Of a stretch of DNA of 11,267 bases, positions 1 to 7,031 are shown one piece after another. A model generated the notes under the pieces. That model ran no database searches and was not told where the DNA came from. It saw only the letters and a program-made list of their open reading frames with translations. Positions within the stretch are counted from its first letter, which is position 1. Each line of letters opens with the position of its first letter. The position numbers were made by a program, and so were the translations under genes. Origin of the DNA: an uncultured Lachnospiraceae bacterium (GTDB taxonomy: Bacteria; Bacillota; Clostridia; Lachnospirales; Lachnospiraceae); the NCBI GenBank assembly GCA_902803625.1, contig CADCQV010000339.1, forward strand, positions 1 to 11,267. The letters run 5' to 3'.

Positions 1-351
1 GATAAAAAAAGCGTTCCCGAGAGCCTCTATGTATTTTACTTTGACTACAATAAAAACCTGGCGGACCGCTCCCAGTATGACAGGACCGGAAGGATAGAAA
101 AGGCTCTGGTCGAAAATATACTGGGAATAAAGGATGCAGGGAAATGCCCCGAAAGCGAGAGGAAGGCTCCATACGGGGTAAAGTACCATTATTATGACGA
201 CAAGTACGAGCATGGTGACGATGTTTATCACGCGGAGTTTGTATTCAGGGAGAACGGGGATAAGGGACTATTTGTTCTCCTGTACATCTACAGGATACCG
301 GACAGGGCAAATGAGGTCATGTACCTTATGCGGACAACCGAGATCAAATGA
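1..351 (+). CDS. C-terminal part of an unrecognised protein (5' end outside window)
   Basis: Reading frame 1 is open from the first base to a TGA at 349-351, giving 116 residues with no start in view, so the gene begins upstream of the window. The visible protein is polar and rich in Tyr, Asp and Lys. It starts DKKSVPESLYVFYFDY and has a tyrosine/histidine-rich patch (KYHYYDDKYEH, about residues 62-72), followed by alternating hydrophobic strands (FVFRENGDKGLFVLLYIYRI, about residues 83-102). This suggests a small mixed alpha/beta or beta-rich soluble domain. There is no membrane segment in the visible part. I do not recognise the family and assign no function. It lies 59 bases upstream of fbp on the same strand, and the gap contains only the fbp ribosome binding site and a short duplicated GATCTGT, so it could share a transcript with fbp. 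The frame is secure because codon usage resembles that of the neighbours. Confidence 0.75.
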   Translation, partial: DKKSVPESLYVFYFDYNKNLADRSQYDRTGRIEKALVENILGIKDAGKCPESERKAPYGVKYHYYDDKYEHGDDVYHAEFVFRENGDKGLFVLLYIYRIPDRANEVMYLMRTTEIK

Positions 352-410
352 GCGTGCAGCGGGAGTTGCGGTTCGCTGATCTGTGATCTGTTACAAAAGA
401 GGAGAGGTGT

Positions 411-2372
411 ATGGAAAAAAGATCTTTGGATTATCTGAGGCTTCTTTCGGAAAAGTTTCCGAATGCGAGAAAGGCGGGAGCGGAGATCCTGAATTTAAGC
501 GCCATCTGTGCTCTGCCTAAGGGAACGGAATACTTTTTTTCGGATATTCACGGAGAGTATGAGAGCTTCGGGCATCTCCTCCGGAGCTCGTCGGGTATCA
601 TAAGGGCAAAGATAGAAGAGACCTTCGGGAATCTCATGACCGAGGAGGATCAGCTTTCCCTGGCGAACCTGATTTATTATCCGAAAAGGGTACTGTACGA
701 AAACAGACACTCCGGGAAAATGACGGATGAGTGGATAAAGGTGACCATAAACCGGCTGACCGAGATATGCCGGGTGGTAAGCTCCAAATATACGAGATCA
801 AAGGTGAGGAAGAAGGTTCCCTCGGATTACGCTTATGCGATCGACGAGCTTCTGCACCTTGATCCCAATGACTTTGACAAGAAGCAGTATTACCAGGAAA
901 TACTGAATGCCATTGTCGGGACAAAGGGAGGGGAGGAATTCATCATTGCTCTCTGCCAGCTCATAAGGAATCTTACAATAGACAGTCTCCACATAATCGG
1001 GGATATTTTCGACAGAGGTCCCAGGGCGGATCTTGTGATGGAAGAGCTTATGAATTTCCATGATGTGGATATTGAGTGGGGAAATCATGACATAAGCTGG
1101 ATGGGAGCAGTCTGCGGGAATACGGCTCTTATAGCAAATGTGCTCCGCATTGCCACAAGCTACAATTCCTTTGATGTCCTGGAGGACGGCTACGGTATAA
1201 ATTTGAGACCCTTAAGCATGTTTGCAGCCGATGTCTATAAGGATGATCCCTGCGAGGAGTTTTTTCCGCATATCCTGGACCAGAACGAATTTGATTCGGT
1301 GGATCCCGCTCTGGCAGCGAAAATGTGCAAGGCAATAAGCATTATCCAGCTGAAGCTTGAAGGGCAGCTGATAAAGAGGCATCCGGAATACGCTCTTTAT
1401 GATCGGCTAATGCTGGAAAAGATCGACTATGAAAAGGGAAGCGTGGAGATAGAGGGGCGTGAATACAGGCTAAAGGATAGGCGCTTTGAAACCGTGGATC
1501 CGAAGGATCCCTACAGTCTTCACCCCGGTGAGGAGCAGCTGATGGAAACACTGAAGGCGAGCTTCAGGCATTCCTCACTATTAAGAAAGCATATCGGCTT
1601 CCTTTATTCCAATGGGAGTATCTATAAGATATGCAACGGGAATCTTCTTTATCACGGCTGCATACCGATGAATGAAAAGGGGGAATTCCTGAGCCTGAAA
1701 ACAAAGGACGGGGTCTTTGCGGGAAGGGGGCTTATGGACTACCTTAACGGGAAGATAAGGGATGCATACTTTCTGGATGAAACCGAGGATCCCGAAGGAA
1801 AGGCAGACGCTGTGGACCTGATGTGGTATCTCTGGGGAGGTCCAGTATCCCCGCTTTTCGGAAAGGATAAGATAACGACCTTTGAGAGAGCCTTTGTGGA
1901 TCAGGATTCAAATGAGGGTGATCCGAGGAAGGAAAGCTATAATCCGTATTACGAGTTTTCAAAGGATGAGAGGTACGTGGATATGATACTTGAGGACTTC
2001 GGCCTTTCCGGGGGAGCCGCCCATCACATAATAAACGGCCATGTTCCGGTACAGGTATCCAGAGGGGAAACTCCGGTTCATGCCAACGGAAAGCTCTATA
2101 TTATTGACGGAGGGATATCAAAGGCGTATCATGCAAAAACCGGGATAGCGGGTTATACGCTGATCTTTAATTCCCACAGGCTTGCGCTGGCAGAGCATAA
2201 GCCATATACGCCGGGGGAGGAGAACACTCCGAAGATACGCGAGGTGGAACGTATGAGGGAGAGGATCAGGGTTAAGGATACCGATATCGGAGAGAAGCTC
2301 ACGGAGGAAATAGAGGATCTCCGGCAGCTCCTGCAGGCATACCATACCGGGCTTATAAAAGAAAAGAGATAA
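411..2372 (+). CDS. fbp: Fructose-1,6-bisphosphatase, class III
   Basis: This enzyme hydrolyses fructose 1,6-bisphosphate to fructose 6-phosphate in the cytoplasm, the gluconeogenic step opposing phosphofructokinase. The 653-residue length fits the Firmicute class III enzyme (Bacillus subtilis Fbp is about 670), and is far longer than class I or II enzymes. The calcineurin-like metallophosphatase signature is intact: DIHGE at residues 45-49, GDIFDRG at 197-203, GNHD at 224-227 and NGHVPV at 542-547. These supply the Asp, His and Asn ligands of the dinuclear metal site. The large segment between GNHD and NGHVPV is normal for this class. The ATG at 411 is supported by a purine-rich Shine-Dalgarno run (AGAGGAGAGG, about 398-407). 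Family members are known to need Mn2+ and to respond to AMP and phosphoenolpyruvate. No riboswitch or operator is visible upstream. The stop codon shares its last two bases with the start of a palindromic repeat fragment. Confidence 0.96.
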   Translation: MEKRSLDYLRLLSEKFPNARKAGAEILNLSAICALPKGTEYFFSDIHGEYESFGHLLRSSSGIIRAKIEETFGNLMTEEDQLSLANLIYYPKRVLYENRHSGKMTDEWIKVTINRLTEICRVVSSKYTRSKVRKKVPSDYAYAIDELLHLDPNDFDKKQYYQEILNAIVGTKGGEEFIIALCQLIRNLTIDSLHIIGDIFDRGPRADLVMEELMNFHDVDIEWGNHDISWMGAVCGNTALIANVLRIATSYNSFDVLEDGYGINLRPLSMFAADVYKDDPCEEFFPHILDQNEFDSVDPALAAKMCKAISIIQLKLEGQLIKRHPEYALYDRLMLEKIDYEKGSVEIEGREYRLKDRRFETVDPKDPYSLHPGEEQLMETLKASFRHSSLLRKHIGFLYSNGSIYKICNGNLLYHGCIPMNEKGEFLSLKTKDGVFAGRGLMDYLNGKIRDAYFLDETEDPEGKADAVDLMWYLWGGPVSPLFGKDKITTFERAFVDQDSNEGDPRKESYNPYYEFSKDERYVDMILEDFGLSGGAAHHIINGHVPVQVSRGETPVHANGKLYIIDGGISKAYHAKTGIAGYTLIFNSHRLALAEHKPYTPGEENTPKIREVERMRERIRVKDTDIGEKLTEEIEDLRQLLQAYHTGLIKEKR

Positions 2373-2427
2373 AGATCCTTCGGGCTGAAGCCCTCAGGAT
2401 GACAGGAAAGGCTGAAGCCCTCAGGAT
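2371..2427. repeat. Two right-arm fragments of the interspersed palindromic repeat
   Basis: AAAGATCCTTCG at 2371-2382 continues into GGCTGAAGCCCTCAGGAT at 2383-2400 and GACA at 2401-2404. The 18-base GGCTGAAGCCCTCAGGAT is repeated exactly at 2410-2427, with a period of 27. The outer parts match the right arm of the repeat at 8410-8445 (AAAGATCCTTCG...CTCAGGATGACA), but the middle is replaced by GGGCTGAAGCCC, which can form a 4-bp stem with a TGAA loop. The first copy begins inside the fbp stop codon. A T-rich run follows at 2430-2437, but the stems are too short for a convincing intrinsic terminator. Confidence 0.8.
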
Positions 2428-2452
2428 TGATTATTTTTAAGGAGGCATTGAA

Positions 2453-3361
2453 ATGGCACTTTTAATTATCTTAGCGATCATAGTTTTACTCTTGGTATTA
2501 AATATCAAGATAGTACCTCAGGCCCACGCCTACATAATCGAGCGTCTGGGAAAGTATCACAACACTCTGGGAGCGGGACTCCATGTCCTTATCCCTTTTA
2601 TCGACAGGATAGCAAGGAAGGTAACATTAAAGGAGCAGGTTGCGGACTTTGCTCCCCAGCCCGTTATCACAAAGGATAATGTTACGATGATGATAGATTC
2701 CGTTGTGTATTTTATGATACGGGATCCCAAGGCCTATACCTACGGTGTGGAAAATGCGATCATGGCTATGGAGAACCTTACAGCCACCACACTCCGAAAT
2801 ATCATAGGTGATATGACACTCGATGACACCCTTACATCCAGGGAGACCATAAATTCCAAGATGCTGACCGCTATCGACGAGGCTACGGATCCCTGGGGCA
2901 TCAAGGTTAACCGTGTGGAATTAAAGAACATCACTCCTCCCAAGGCCATACAGGAAGCCATGGAGAAGCAGATGAAGGCTGAGCGTGAGAAGAGGGCCGT
3001 TATCCTTACAGCTGAAGGAGAGAAGCAGTCAATGATCCTTACGGCAGAGGGAAATAAGGAATCGGCGGTACTTGAAGCGGAGGCAAAGAAGATGGCCACC
3101 ATCCTTGCAGCCGAGGCTGAAAGGGAAAAGGAGATAAAGGAAGCGGAAGGTAAAGCGGAGGCCATAAGGAGCATACAGCAGGCAAATGCTGATGGTATCA
3201 GGATGATAAGAGAGGCCGGAGCTGACGAGTCCGTTATAAAGATAAAGTCTCTTGAAGCCTTTGAGAAGGCTGCAGACGGGCAGGCAACAAAGATCATCAT
3301 TCCGAGTGAGATCCAGAAGGTGGCAGGTCTTGCAACGGGACTTAAGGAGATGTTGAAGTGA
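2453..3361 (+). CDS. SPFH/stomatin-like membrane protein (band 7 family, QmcA-like)
   Basis: This is a membrane-anchored scaffold of the SPFH (stomatin/prohibitin/flotillin/HflK) superfamily, which forms large oligomeric rings or microdomains and often modulates proteases or membrane organisation. The order is: an N-terminal hydrophobic helix (residues 2-18), the SPFH domain (about 20-175, with the typical YIIERLGKYHNTLGAGLHVLIPFID and DPWGIKVNRVELKNI regions), and a charged Ala/Glu/Lys-rich coiled coil (about 165-245). The end reads LEAFEKAADGQATKIIIPSE, as in QmcA/stomatin-type proteins. The 302-residue length is normal. Residues 183-237 form five 11-residue repeats of the type xILxAEGxKxx. 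The start is fixed by AAGGAGG at 2439-2445, 7 bases from the ATG. The next gene overlaps it by four bases, so the two are probably translationally coupled. The usual companion, an NfeD-type protein, is not present in the window. The exact biological role is unknown. Confidence 0.93.
   Translation: MALLIILAIIVLLLVLNIKIVPQAHAYIIERLGKYHNTLGAGLHVLIPFIDRIARKVTLKEQVADFAPQPVITKDNVTMMIDSVVYFMIRDPKAYTYGVENAIMAMENLTATTLRNIIGDMTLDDTLTSRETINSKMLTAIDEATDPWGIKVNRVELKNITPPKAIQEAMEKQMKAEREKRAVILTAEGEKQSMILTAEGNKESAVLEAEAKKMATILAAEAEREKEIKEAEGKAEAIRSIQQANADGIRMIREAGADESVIKIKSLEAFEKAADGQATKIIIPSEIQKVAGLATGLKEMLK
3344..3349 (+). promoter_or_regulatory. Shine-Dalgarno site supporting a GTG start
   Basis: AAGGAG lies 8 bases before the GTG at 3358, inside the last codons of the SPFH gene. 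This favours the GTG over the internal ATG codon at residue 13 (MGLG) of the downstream small protein. Confidence 0.75.
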
Positions 3362-3759
3362 TCCCTGAGATAGTAAGCGATATTGTGGATAATATGGGTT
3401 TAGGTATCGGAGATATCTTTGGGATGGTCTTCTGGGTGGTGGTGATAGCTTTTATTGTTGCCAGGATCAATAAAGAAAAAAAGACCCGCCCGCAGAGGGA
3501 AACGGGCCACCCCACCACCATAAACGGATCCTCAGGTGCATCTATACCCAAGCCGGCTCAGGCACGGCCCGGCAGCAGGAAAACCGTGGCAAGCGACGGA
3601 CATGCGATCCCGAAGTCAAAGGATATTACCTGTGAGGGACAGTACGGTCATGACCACGGAGAAAGGGTTCCGCGCTTCATTGTCCACGAGGAACCGACTT
3701 TAGGCTACTGCAACCTGAACGGGAAGATCGTAGCCCTCAAGGACTGCTGGAAGTATTGA
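3358..3759 (+). CDS. Small single-pass membrane protein coupled to the SPFH gene
   Basis: The 133-residue protein starts at GTG (3358-3360), overlapping the TGA of the SPFH gene in the arrangement GTGA. It has a short amphipathic N-terminus, one hydrophobic helix (about residues 20-36, FGMVFWVVVIAFIVA), and a basic, Pro/Ser/Gly-rich and probably disordered linker (about 38-88). A compact C-terminal tail (88-133) is rich in Cys and His: C92, H98, H100, H110, C118 and C130. The arginine and lysine residues after the helix predict a cytoplasmic C-terminus by the positive-inside rule. It does not look like NfeD, the common SPFH partner, and I cannot name its family. The tight coupling suggests that it works with the SPFH protein. 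The Cys/His pattern could bind a metal, but that is inference. The last 23 bases overlap, in antisense, the end of the convergent SNF2 gene. Confidence 0.85.
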   Translation: MIPEIVSDIVDNMGLGIGDIFGMVFWVVVIAFIVARINKEKKTRPQRETGHPTTINGSSGASIPKPAQARPGSRKTVASDGHAIPKSKDITCEGQYGHDHGERVPRFIVHEEPTLGYCNLNGKIVALKDCWKY

Positions 3760-5863
3760 GAACACTCTTTGCACTTATATCCGCCATTTCAGATTCATCG
3801 GCAAATTTATCGAAGATATCCTGCTTTTCCTTAAGCATCCGCAGGATATCTTCGTCTATTGTATCATCGGAAATCATCCTGTAGACCAGAACAGAATTTA
3901 ACTGGCCCATTCTGTATGCACGGGAAATTGCCTGTGTTTCAAGGGAGGGCTTTATCTGTGGCTCGCAGAGGATAACGACGCTTGCAGCCTGGATATTTAA
4001 GCCCGTGCCACCTGCGATTATCTGGGAAATAAGGACGGCTCCGGCTTCCCTTTTCGAGAAGTCGTCAAGTATTTCCTGGCGTCTGGCTGCCGAAAGGGAA
4101 CCGTCTATGATGTCGGTGCTCCTTTCAGCCAGAGCTTCCTTAACCCTGAGGAGGGTGTTTTTGAAGTATGAGAACACAATGGTCTTCCTGCCCTGGGAAG
4201 CGGCTGTTTCACAGATCTCAAGGATACGCTTCAATTTTGAGGAGCATTCCGGTGCCACATTCTTGAAGGAAACCTGACGCATTCCCATAAAGTCATCTTT
4301 ATCCCGGTCAAGCCTGTAGGCTGCCATTTCTTCGGGGCCGACCGGACAGATCTCGTCCTTTTCTATGAGCTCCGGAAGCTCTTTTAATACATCCTCCCTC
4401 GTACGCCTGAGATACACGGGAGCGATCTTTTTCCTGAAAAGATCGCCGGACCAGCTGTCCTCCGTCATACTTATCTTTTTCTGGATGTCAGTATTGATCA
4501 TCCCTATCAGGTTCTTCATCTCGTCGATACGGTTTTCCAGAGGTGTACCGGACATCAGAAGAACCCTTACGGAATGCGAAAGGATCTCTCTTGCGGAAAC
4601 GGTTCTTTTGGCTTCGGGGTTTTTGATATAGTGGGCCTCATCTACCACCGTCATATGGGATAGGAAGCTGTCCGGAAGGATGTCCCTGAATTTCGGCAGG
4701 GCTTCGTAATTCACTACTGCGATGCCGCCGGTTACCGACCATTCGAGGGCATTCTCCGCCGCAGCTTCATCACGGATAAGAAGGGGTTTGACGGAGGTAA
4801 AGGTGCCGATCTCACGAACCCAGTTAATAAGGACACTGGCAGGACAGATCACGATAAAGTGATCATCTCCGCGGTTAAAAAGATCCTGGATTGCAGCCAG
4901 GGCCTGAACGGTTTTCCCGAGTCCCATCTCATCTCCAAGGAGGGTCTTTTCCTGAAACAGGGCGTATTTCGTACCGAAGGCCTGATATGAGCGGAGAGCT
5001 GTCTTAAAACCGTCAAGCTTTAGCTCATACTTTTCGATCTCCGCAGCGAGCTCCTCCGGGACATCACTTTTTATCCTGTCACGGATCTCTGTCAGCTCCT
5101 TAAGGTCTGCATTTTTTTCGGTTAATTCATCAAGGGCCGCATAGTAAAACGCGGAGCGGCTTAAAAAGTCCTGCCAGGCAGTTTCCGGCATGACATTCAG
5201 TGCAGCATTATGATCGGTGATGAGACGGTCTGCCTCGGCCGGAAAGCTTCCGGAAAGAAGAGCGTCGATCCTTTCTTCACCGCTTATTACCCGGCTTTTC
5301 TTTTCCTTTCCGGAGAAGAGCCAGAAAAAGCTGTTGCCGATAAGGGAAGCCTCCTTTGCCGCTTCCTCTATGGGACGGTGCTTATCGCTGTAGAGTTTCG
5401 CCGAGCTCTTCCTTATCTCTGCCGTGTGGATCAGCCTGAAAAGGGAGGATACGGTATTAAGGGCAGCGGGGCTTTTCTTATCCGCGGAAAGACGGAGCTT
5501 TGAGTTTTTAATGACGGTATCCGCTATTTTTTCTATGGTTTTCTTTATTGTGACCGCACTTCCGCTTCCGACTCCCTTTATGCTGTCTATCTCGGAAAGA
5601 CTCAGGTTCATAAGCTCAGCGATATTTGAGTAGCCTGCATTAGTAAGAGCAGAAACACGTATTCCCTGTTTCTCTGCGTTTATCGCGCTTACAGGGGTTT
5701 CCCTTAAGGTGTCAAGGGCATATTCTCTGCGAAGGTCATCAAGGGACTTAAGGGCGTTTTCCGAAAGCTCCTTTTCCGACTCTATTATCCCCTTTAATGC
5801 ACTGTCTCTTGAAAGAAGGGAATTCTTTTTGTTTTTCAGGCTTCTGAAATCCGGTTTGTTCAA
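3737..5863 (-). CDS. SNF2-family helicase/ATPase with N-terminal helix-hairpin-helix
   Basis: This 708-residue protein is a superfamily 2 SNF2-type ATPase, expected to translocate on double-stranded DNA and remodel bound proteins. All core motifs are intact: motif I GDEMGLGKT (310-318), Ia ICPASVLINW (339-348), II DEAH (408-411), III SGT (438-440), the LRRTREDV segment (485-492), IV IVFSYF (562-567), V AGGTGLN (617-623) and VI with Q644, R648, R651 and Q654. The first 280 residues are family-specific. Residues 76-111 (NAGYSNIAELM...SIKGVGSGSAVTIKKTI) read as a helix-hairpin-helix DNA-binding element, and 270-300 precede the helicase core. No SWIM, nuclease or methylase domain is visible. The start is TTG at 5863-5861, the next in-frame Met being about 85 residues downstream. 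AAAGGGG lies 9 bases before it. The gene stands alone on the minus strand and is convergent with the SPFH operon. Its substrate and role (repair, transcription recycling or defence) cannot be told from the sequence. Confidence 0.93.
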   Translation of the reverse strand: MNKPDFRSLKNKKNSLLSRDSALKGIIESEKELSENALKSLDDLRREYALDTLRETPVSAINAEKQGIRVSALTNAGYSNIAELMNLSLSEIDSIKGVGSGSAVTIKKTIEKIADTVIKNSKLRLSADKKSPAALNTVSSLFRLIHTAEIRKSSAKLYSDKHRPIEEAAKEASLIGNSFFWLFSGKEKKSRVISGEERIDALLSGSFPAEADRLITDHNAALNVMPETAWQDFLSRSAFYYAALDELTEKNADLKELTEIRDRIKSDVPEELAAEIEKYELKLDGFKTALRSYQAFGTKYALFQEKTLLGDEMGLGKTVQALAAIQDLFNRGDDHFIVICPASVLINWVREIGTFTSVKPLLIRDEAAAENALEWSVTGGIAVVNYEALPKFRDILPDSFLSHMTVVDEAHYIKNPEAKRTVSAREILSHSVRVLLMSGTPLENRIDEMKNLIGMINTDIQKKISMTEDSWSGDLFRKKIAPVYLRRTREDVLKELPELIEKDEICPVGPEEMAAYRLDRDKDDFMGMRQVSFKNVAPECSSKLKRILEICETAASQGRKTIVFSYFKNTLLRVKEALAERSTDIIDGSLSAARRQEILDDFSKREAGAVLISQIIAGGTGLNIQAASVVILCEPQIKPSLETQAISRAYRMGQLNSVLVYRMISDDTIDEDILRMLKEKQDIFDKFADESEMADISAKSVLNTSSSP

Positions 5864-5872
5864 TGTTTTTTT

Positions 5873-5879
5873 CCCCTTT
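5873..5879 (-). promoter_or_regulatory. Shine-Dalgarno site supporting the TTG start of the SNF2 gene
   Basis: Read on the minus strand, AAAGGGG precedes the TTG at 5863 by 9 bases. Because no in-frame ATG occurs within the first 80 or so codons and the helix-hairpin-helix lies in that stretch, this site is the main evidence for a TTG start. Confidence 0.65.
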
Positions 5880-5920
5880 TGGATTGTGTTATGATATAGG
5901 CTGTCCGTGTATTCTCCTCA

Positions 5921-5936
5921 CGGGTCCTTTGACCCG
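5921..5936 (-). other. Short GC-rich hairpin in the SNF2 5' leader region
   Basis: CGGGTC (5921-5926) and GACCCG (5931-5936) form a perfect 6-bp stem with a 4-base loop, about 58 bases upstream of the SNF2 start codon. No T run follows on either strand, so it is not a standard terminator. It could be an operator or leader structure, or chance. A TATCAT on the minus strand (5896-5891) and a TACAAT (5943-5938) are possible -10 elements, but neither has a good -35 at normal spacing. Confidence 0.3.
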
Positions 5937-5957
5937 GATTGTAACACAGATATTGGG

Positions 5958-6001
5958 CTTAACGCCATATGTCAATCCTGAGGAGTGCTAATGGCGTTAA
6001 G
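5958..6001. repeat. 11-bp perfect inverted repeat enclosing a repeat fragment
   Basis: CTTAACGCCAT at 5958-5968 is the exact reverse complement of ATGGCGTTAAG at 5991-6001, with 22 bases between. The interior holds TGTCAATCCTGAGGAG (5970-5985), which is the inverted right arm of the interspersed palindromic repeat (TGTCATCCTGAGGAG) with one extra A. The structure lies between the divergent SNF2 and ketopantoate reductase-like genes. On the minus strand the interior contains a perfect TTGACA (5975-5970), but I see no good -10 at 16-18 bases from it. It could be a relic of a small inserted element or a regulatory hairpin. Confidence 0.7.
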
Positions 6002-6005
6002 TAAG

Positions 6006-6033
6006 TGTCATTCTGAGCGAAGCGAAGAATCTT
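6006..6033 (+). repeat. Left-arm copy of the interspersed palindromic repeat
   Basis: The 28 bases beginning TGTCATTCTGAGCGAA and ending GAAGAATCTT are identical to 8382-8409. The copy stands immediately after the 5958-6001 inverted repeat and ends 27 bases before the ketopantoate reductase-like ATG, so it lies in the probable 5' leader. Here the matching right arm does not follow. Confidence 0.9.
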
Positions 6034-6060
6034 AATGATAAACATAATAAGGATAGATCA

Positions 6061-6978
6061 ATGAAAAAGATAGAAAACGTAAATATAATCGGCATGGGAG
6101 CTCTGGGGCTCACCTTCGGGAAGATCATAGCCGATCACATAGGCTACGACAGGGTCACCTTCGTAATGGATAAGAAAAGGTATGAGCGTTGCAGGGACGC
6201 GGAATACAGAGTCAACGGGGAAAGAGTGAATTTCAGGATCGCTCTTCCGGAGAACGCCTTTACCGCGGACCTTATAATAGTCGCCGTTAAGTATAATGAT
6301 CTTCAGTCTGCCCTTGATACTATGGAAACCTCGGTGGGAAAGAGCAGCACCATAATCTCCCTTATGAACGGGATAAACAGCGAGAAAATAATAGGGGAGA
6401 GATACGGGGAAGACAGGATCATATTTTCTGTTGCCCAGGGAATGGATACTATGCACTTCGGATCAAAGGTGGACTATACAAAGCCCGGGGAGATAATAAT
6501 AGGAGTTACAAGGAGGGATATGAACGAGGTCCTGAACAGGGTAGCAGACTTCTTCGATGAAGCAAAGGTGCCCTATAGAACGGAGAGGGACATACTCCAC
6601 AAAATGTGGGGAAAGTTTATGCTGAATGCAGGCGCAAACCAGACCTCGATGGTATTCGGAACGGGATACGGGGGATTATTAAGGGACGGGAGTGAAGCCC
6701 GTATGGTTATGATAAGCGCAATGAGAGAGGTGATACTGGTAGCCGGCTGCGAAAGGGTCATTTTGACCGAGGACGATCTCCTTTATTATCTGGGGATGCT
6801 GGAGGATATGGATCCCAATGCCTGCCCGTCCATGGCCCAGGACAGGCTGAACGGGAAGAAATCGGAGGTGGAGATGTTTGCGGGAGTTGTGATGGATCTC
6901 GGGGAAAAATGGGGGATACCGGTTCCTGCAAATGAATTTCTTTACGACAGGGTGAAGAAAATAGAAAGTAGCTATTGA
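6061..6978 (+). CDS. 2-dehydropantoate 2-reductase-like protein (PanE/ApbA family)
   Basis: This is a ketopantoate reductase family member. The founding enzyme uses NADPH to reduce 2-dehydropantoate to pantoate for pantothenate and coenzyme A synthesis. The 305-residue length is typical. Residues 7-16 (VNIIGMGALG) are the Rossmann dinucleotide-binding GxGxxG, and IIVAVKYND (72-80) matches the usual VAVK segment. The C-terminal helical domain has KFMLNAGANQTS (185-196), corresponding to the catalytic Lys and the conserved Asn residues, and SEVEMFAG (268-275) with the substrate-binding acidic residue, then LGEKWGIPVPANEFLY (280-295). ATG at 6061 follows AAGGA (6049-6053). No panB, panC or panD is present in the window, and many genomes carry several paralogues acting on other 2-oxo acids, so I withhold the panE symbol. 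It is followed after 53 bases by the chemoreceptor gene, which may be cotranscribed. Confidence 0.9.
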   Translation: MKKIENVNIIGMGALGLTFGKIIADHIGYDRVTFVMDKKRYERCRDAEYRVNGERVNFRIALPENAFTADLIIVAVKYNDLQSALDTMETSVGKSSTIISLMNGINSEKIIGERYGEDRIIFSVAQGMDTMHFGSKVDYTKPGEIIIGVTRRDMNEVLNRVADFFDEAKVPYRTERDILHKMWGKFMLNAGANQTSMVFGTGYGGLLRDGSEARMVMISAMREVILVAGCERVILTEDDLLYYLGMLEDMDPNACPSMAQDRLNGKKSEVEMFAGVVMDLGEKWGIPVPANEFLYDRVKKIESSY

Positions 6979-7031
6979 TGTGTATTTGTGGTATAGTAGG
7001 GGAGTTAAGTTTACTTACGGAGGCATAGGAA

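Noticed and set aside
2383..2437. Intrinsic terminator after fbp
   Set aside because: A T-rich run is present at 2430-2437, but the preceding stems are only about 4 bp, and the sequence is explained by the repeat family.
2740..3300. Minus-strand open frame opposite the SPFH gene (186 codons)
   Set aside because: It is complementary to a strongly supported gene. The serine/alanine-rich product mirrors the Glu/Ala/Lys repeats of the coiled coil.
3737..5863. SNF2 gene as part of a phage-defence system
   Set aside because: No methylase, nuclease, phospholipase D-like protein or other defence partner lies on either side. The neighbours are metabolic and membrane genes, so defence is unsupported.
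5921..5936. Hairpin as an intrinsic terminator
   Set aside because: It has a 6-bp stem but no T run on either strand, and no gene ends just before it in either direction.
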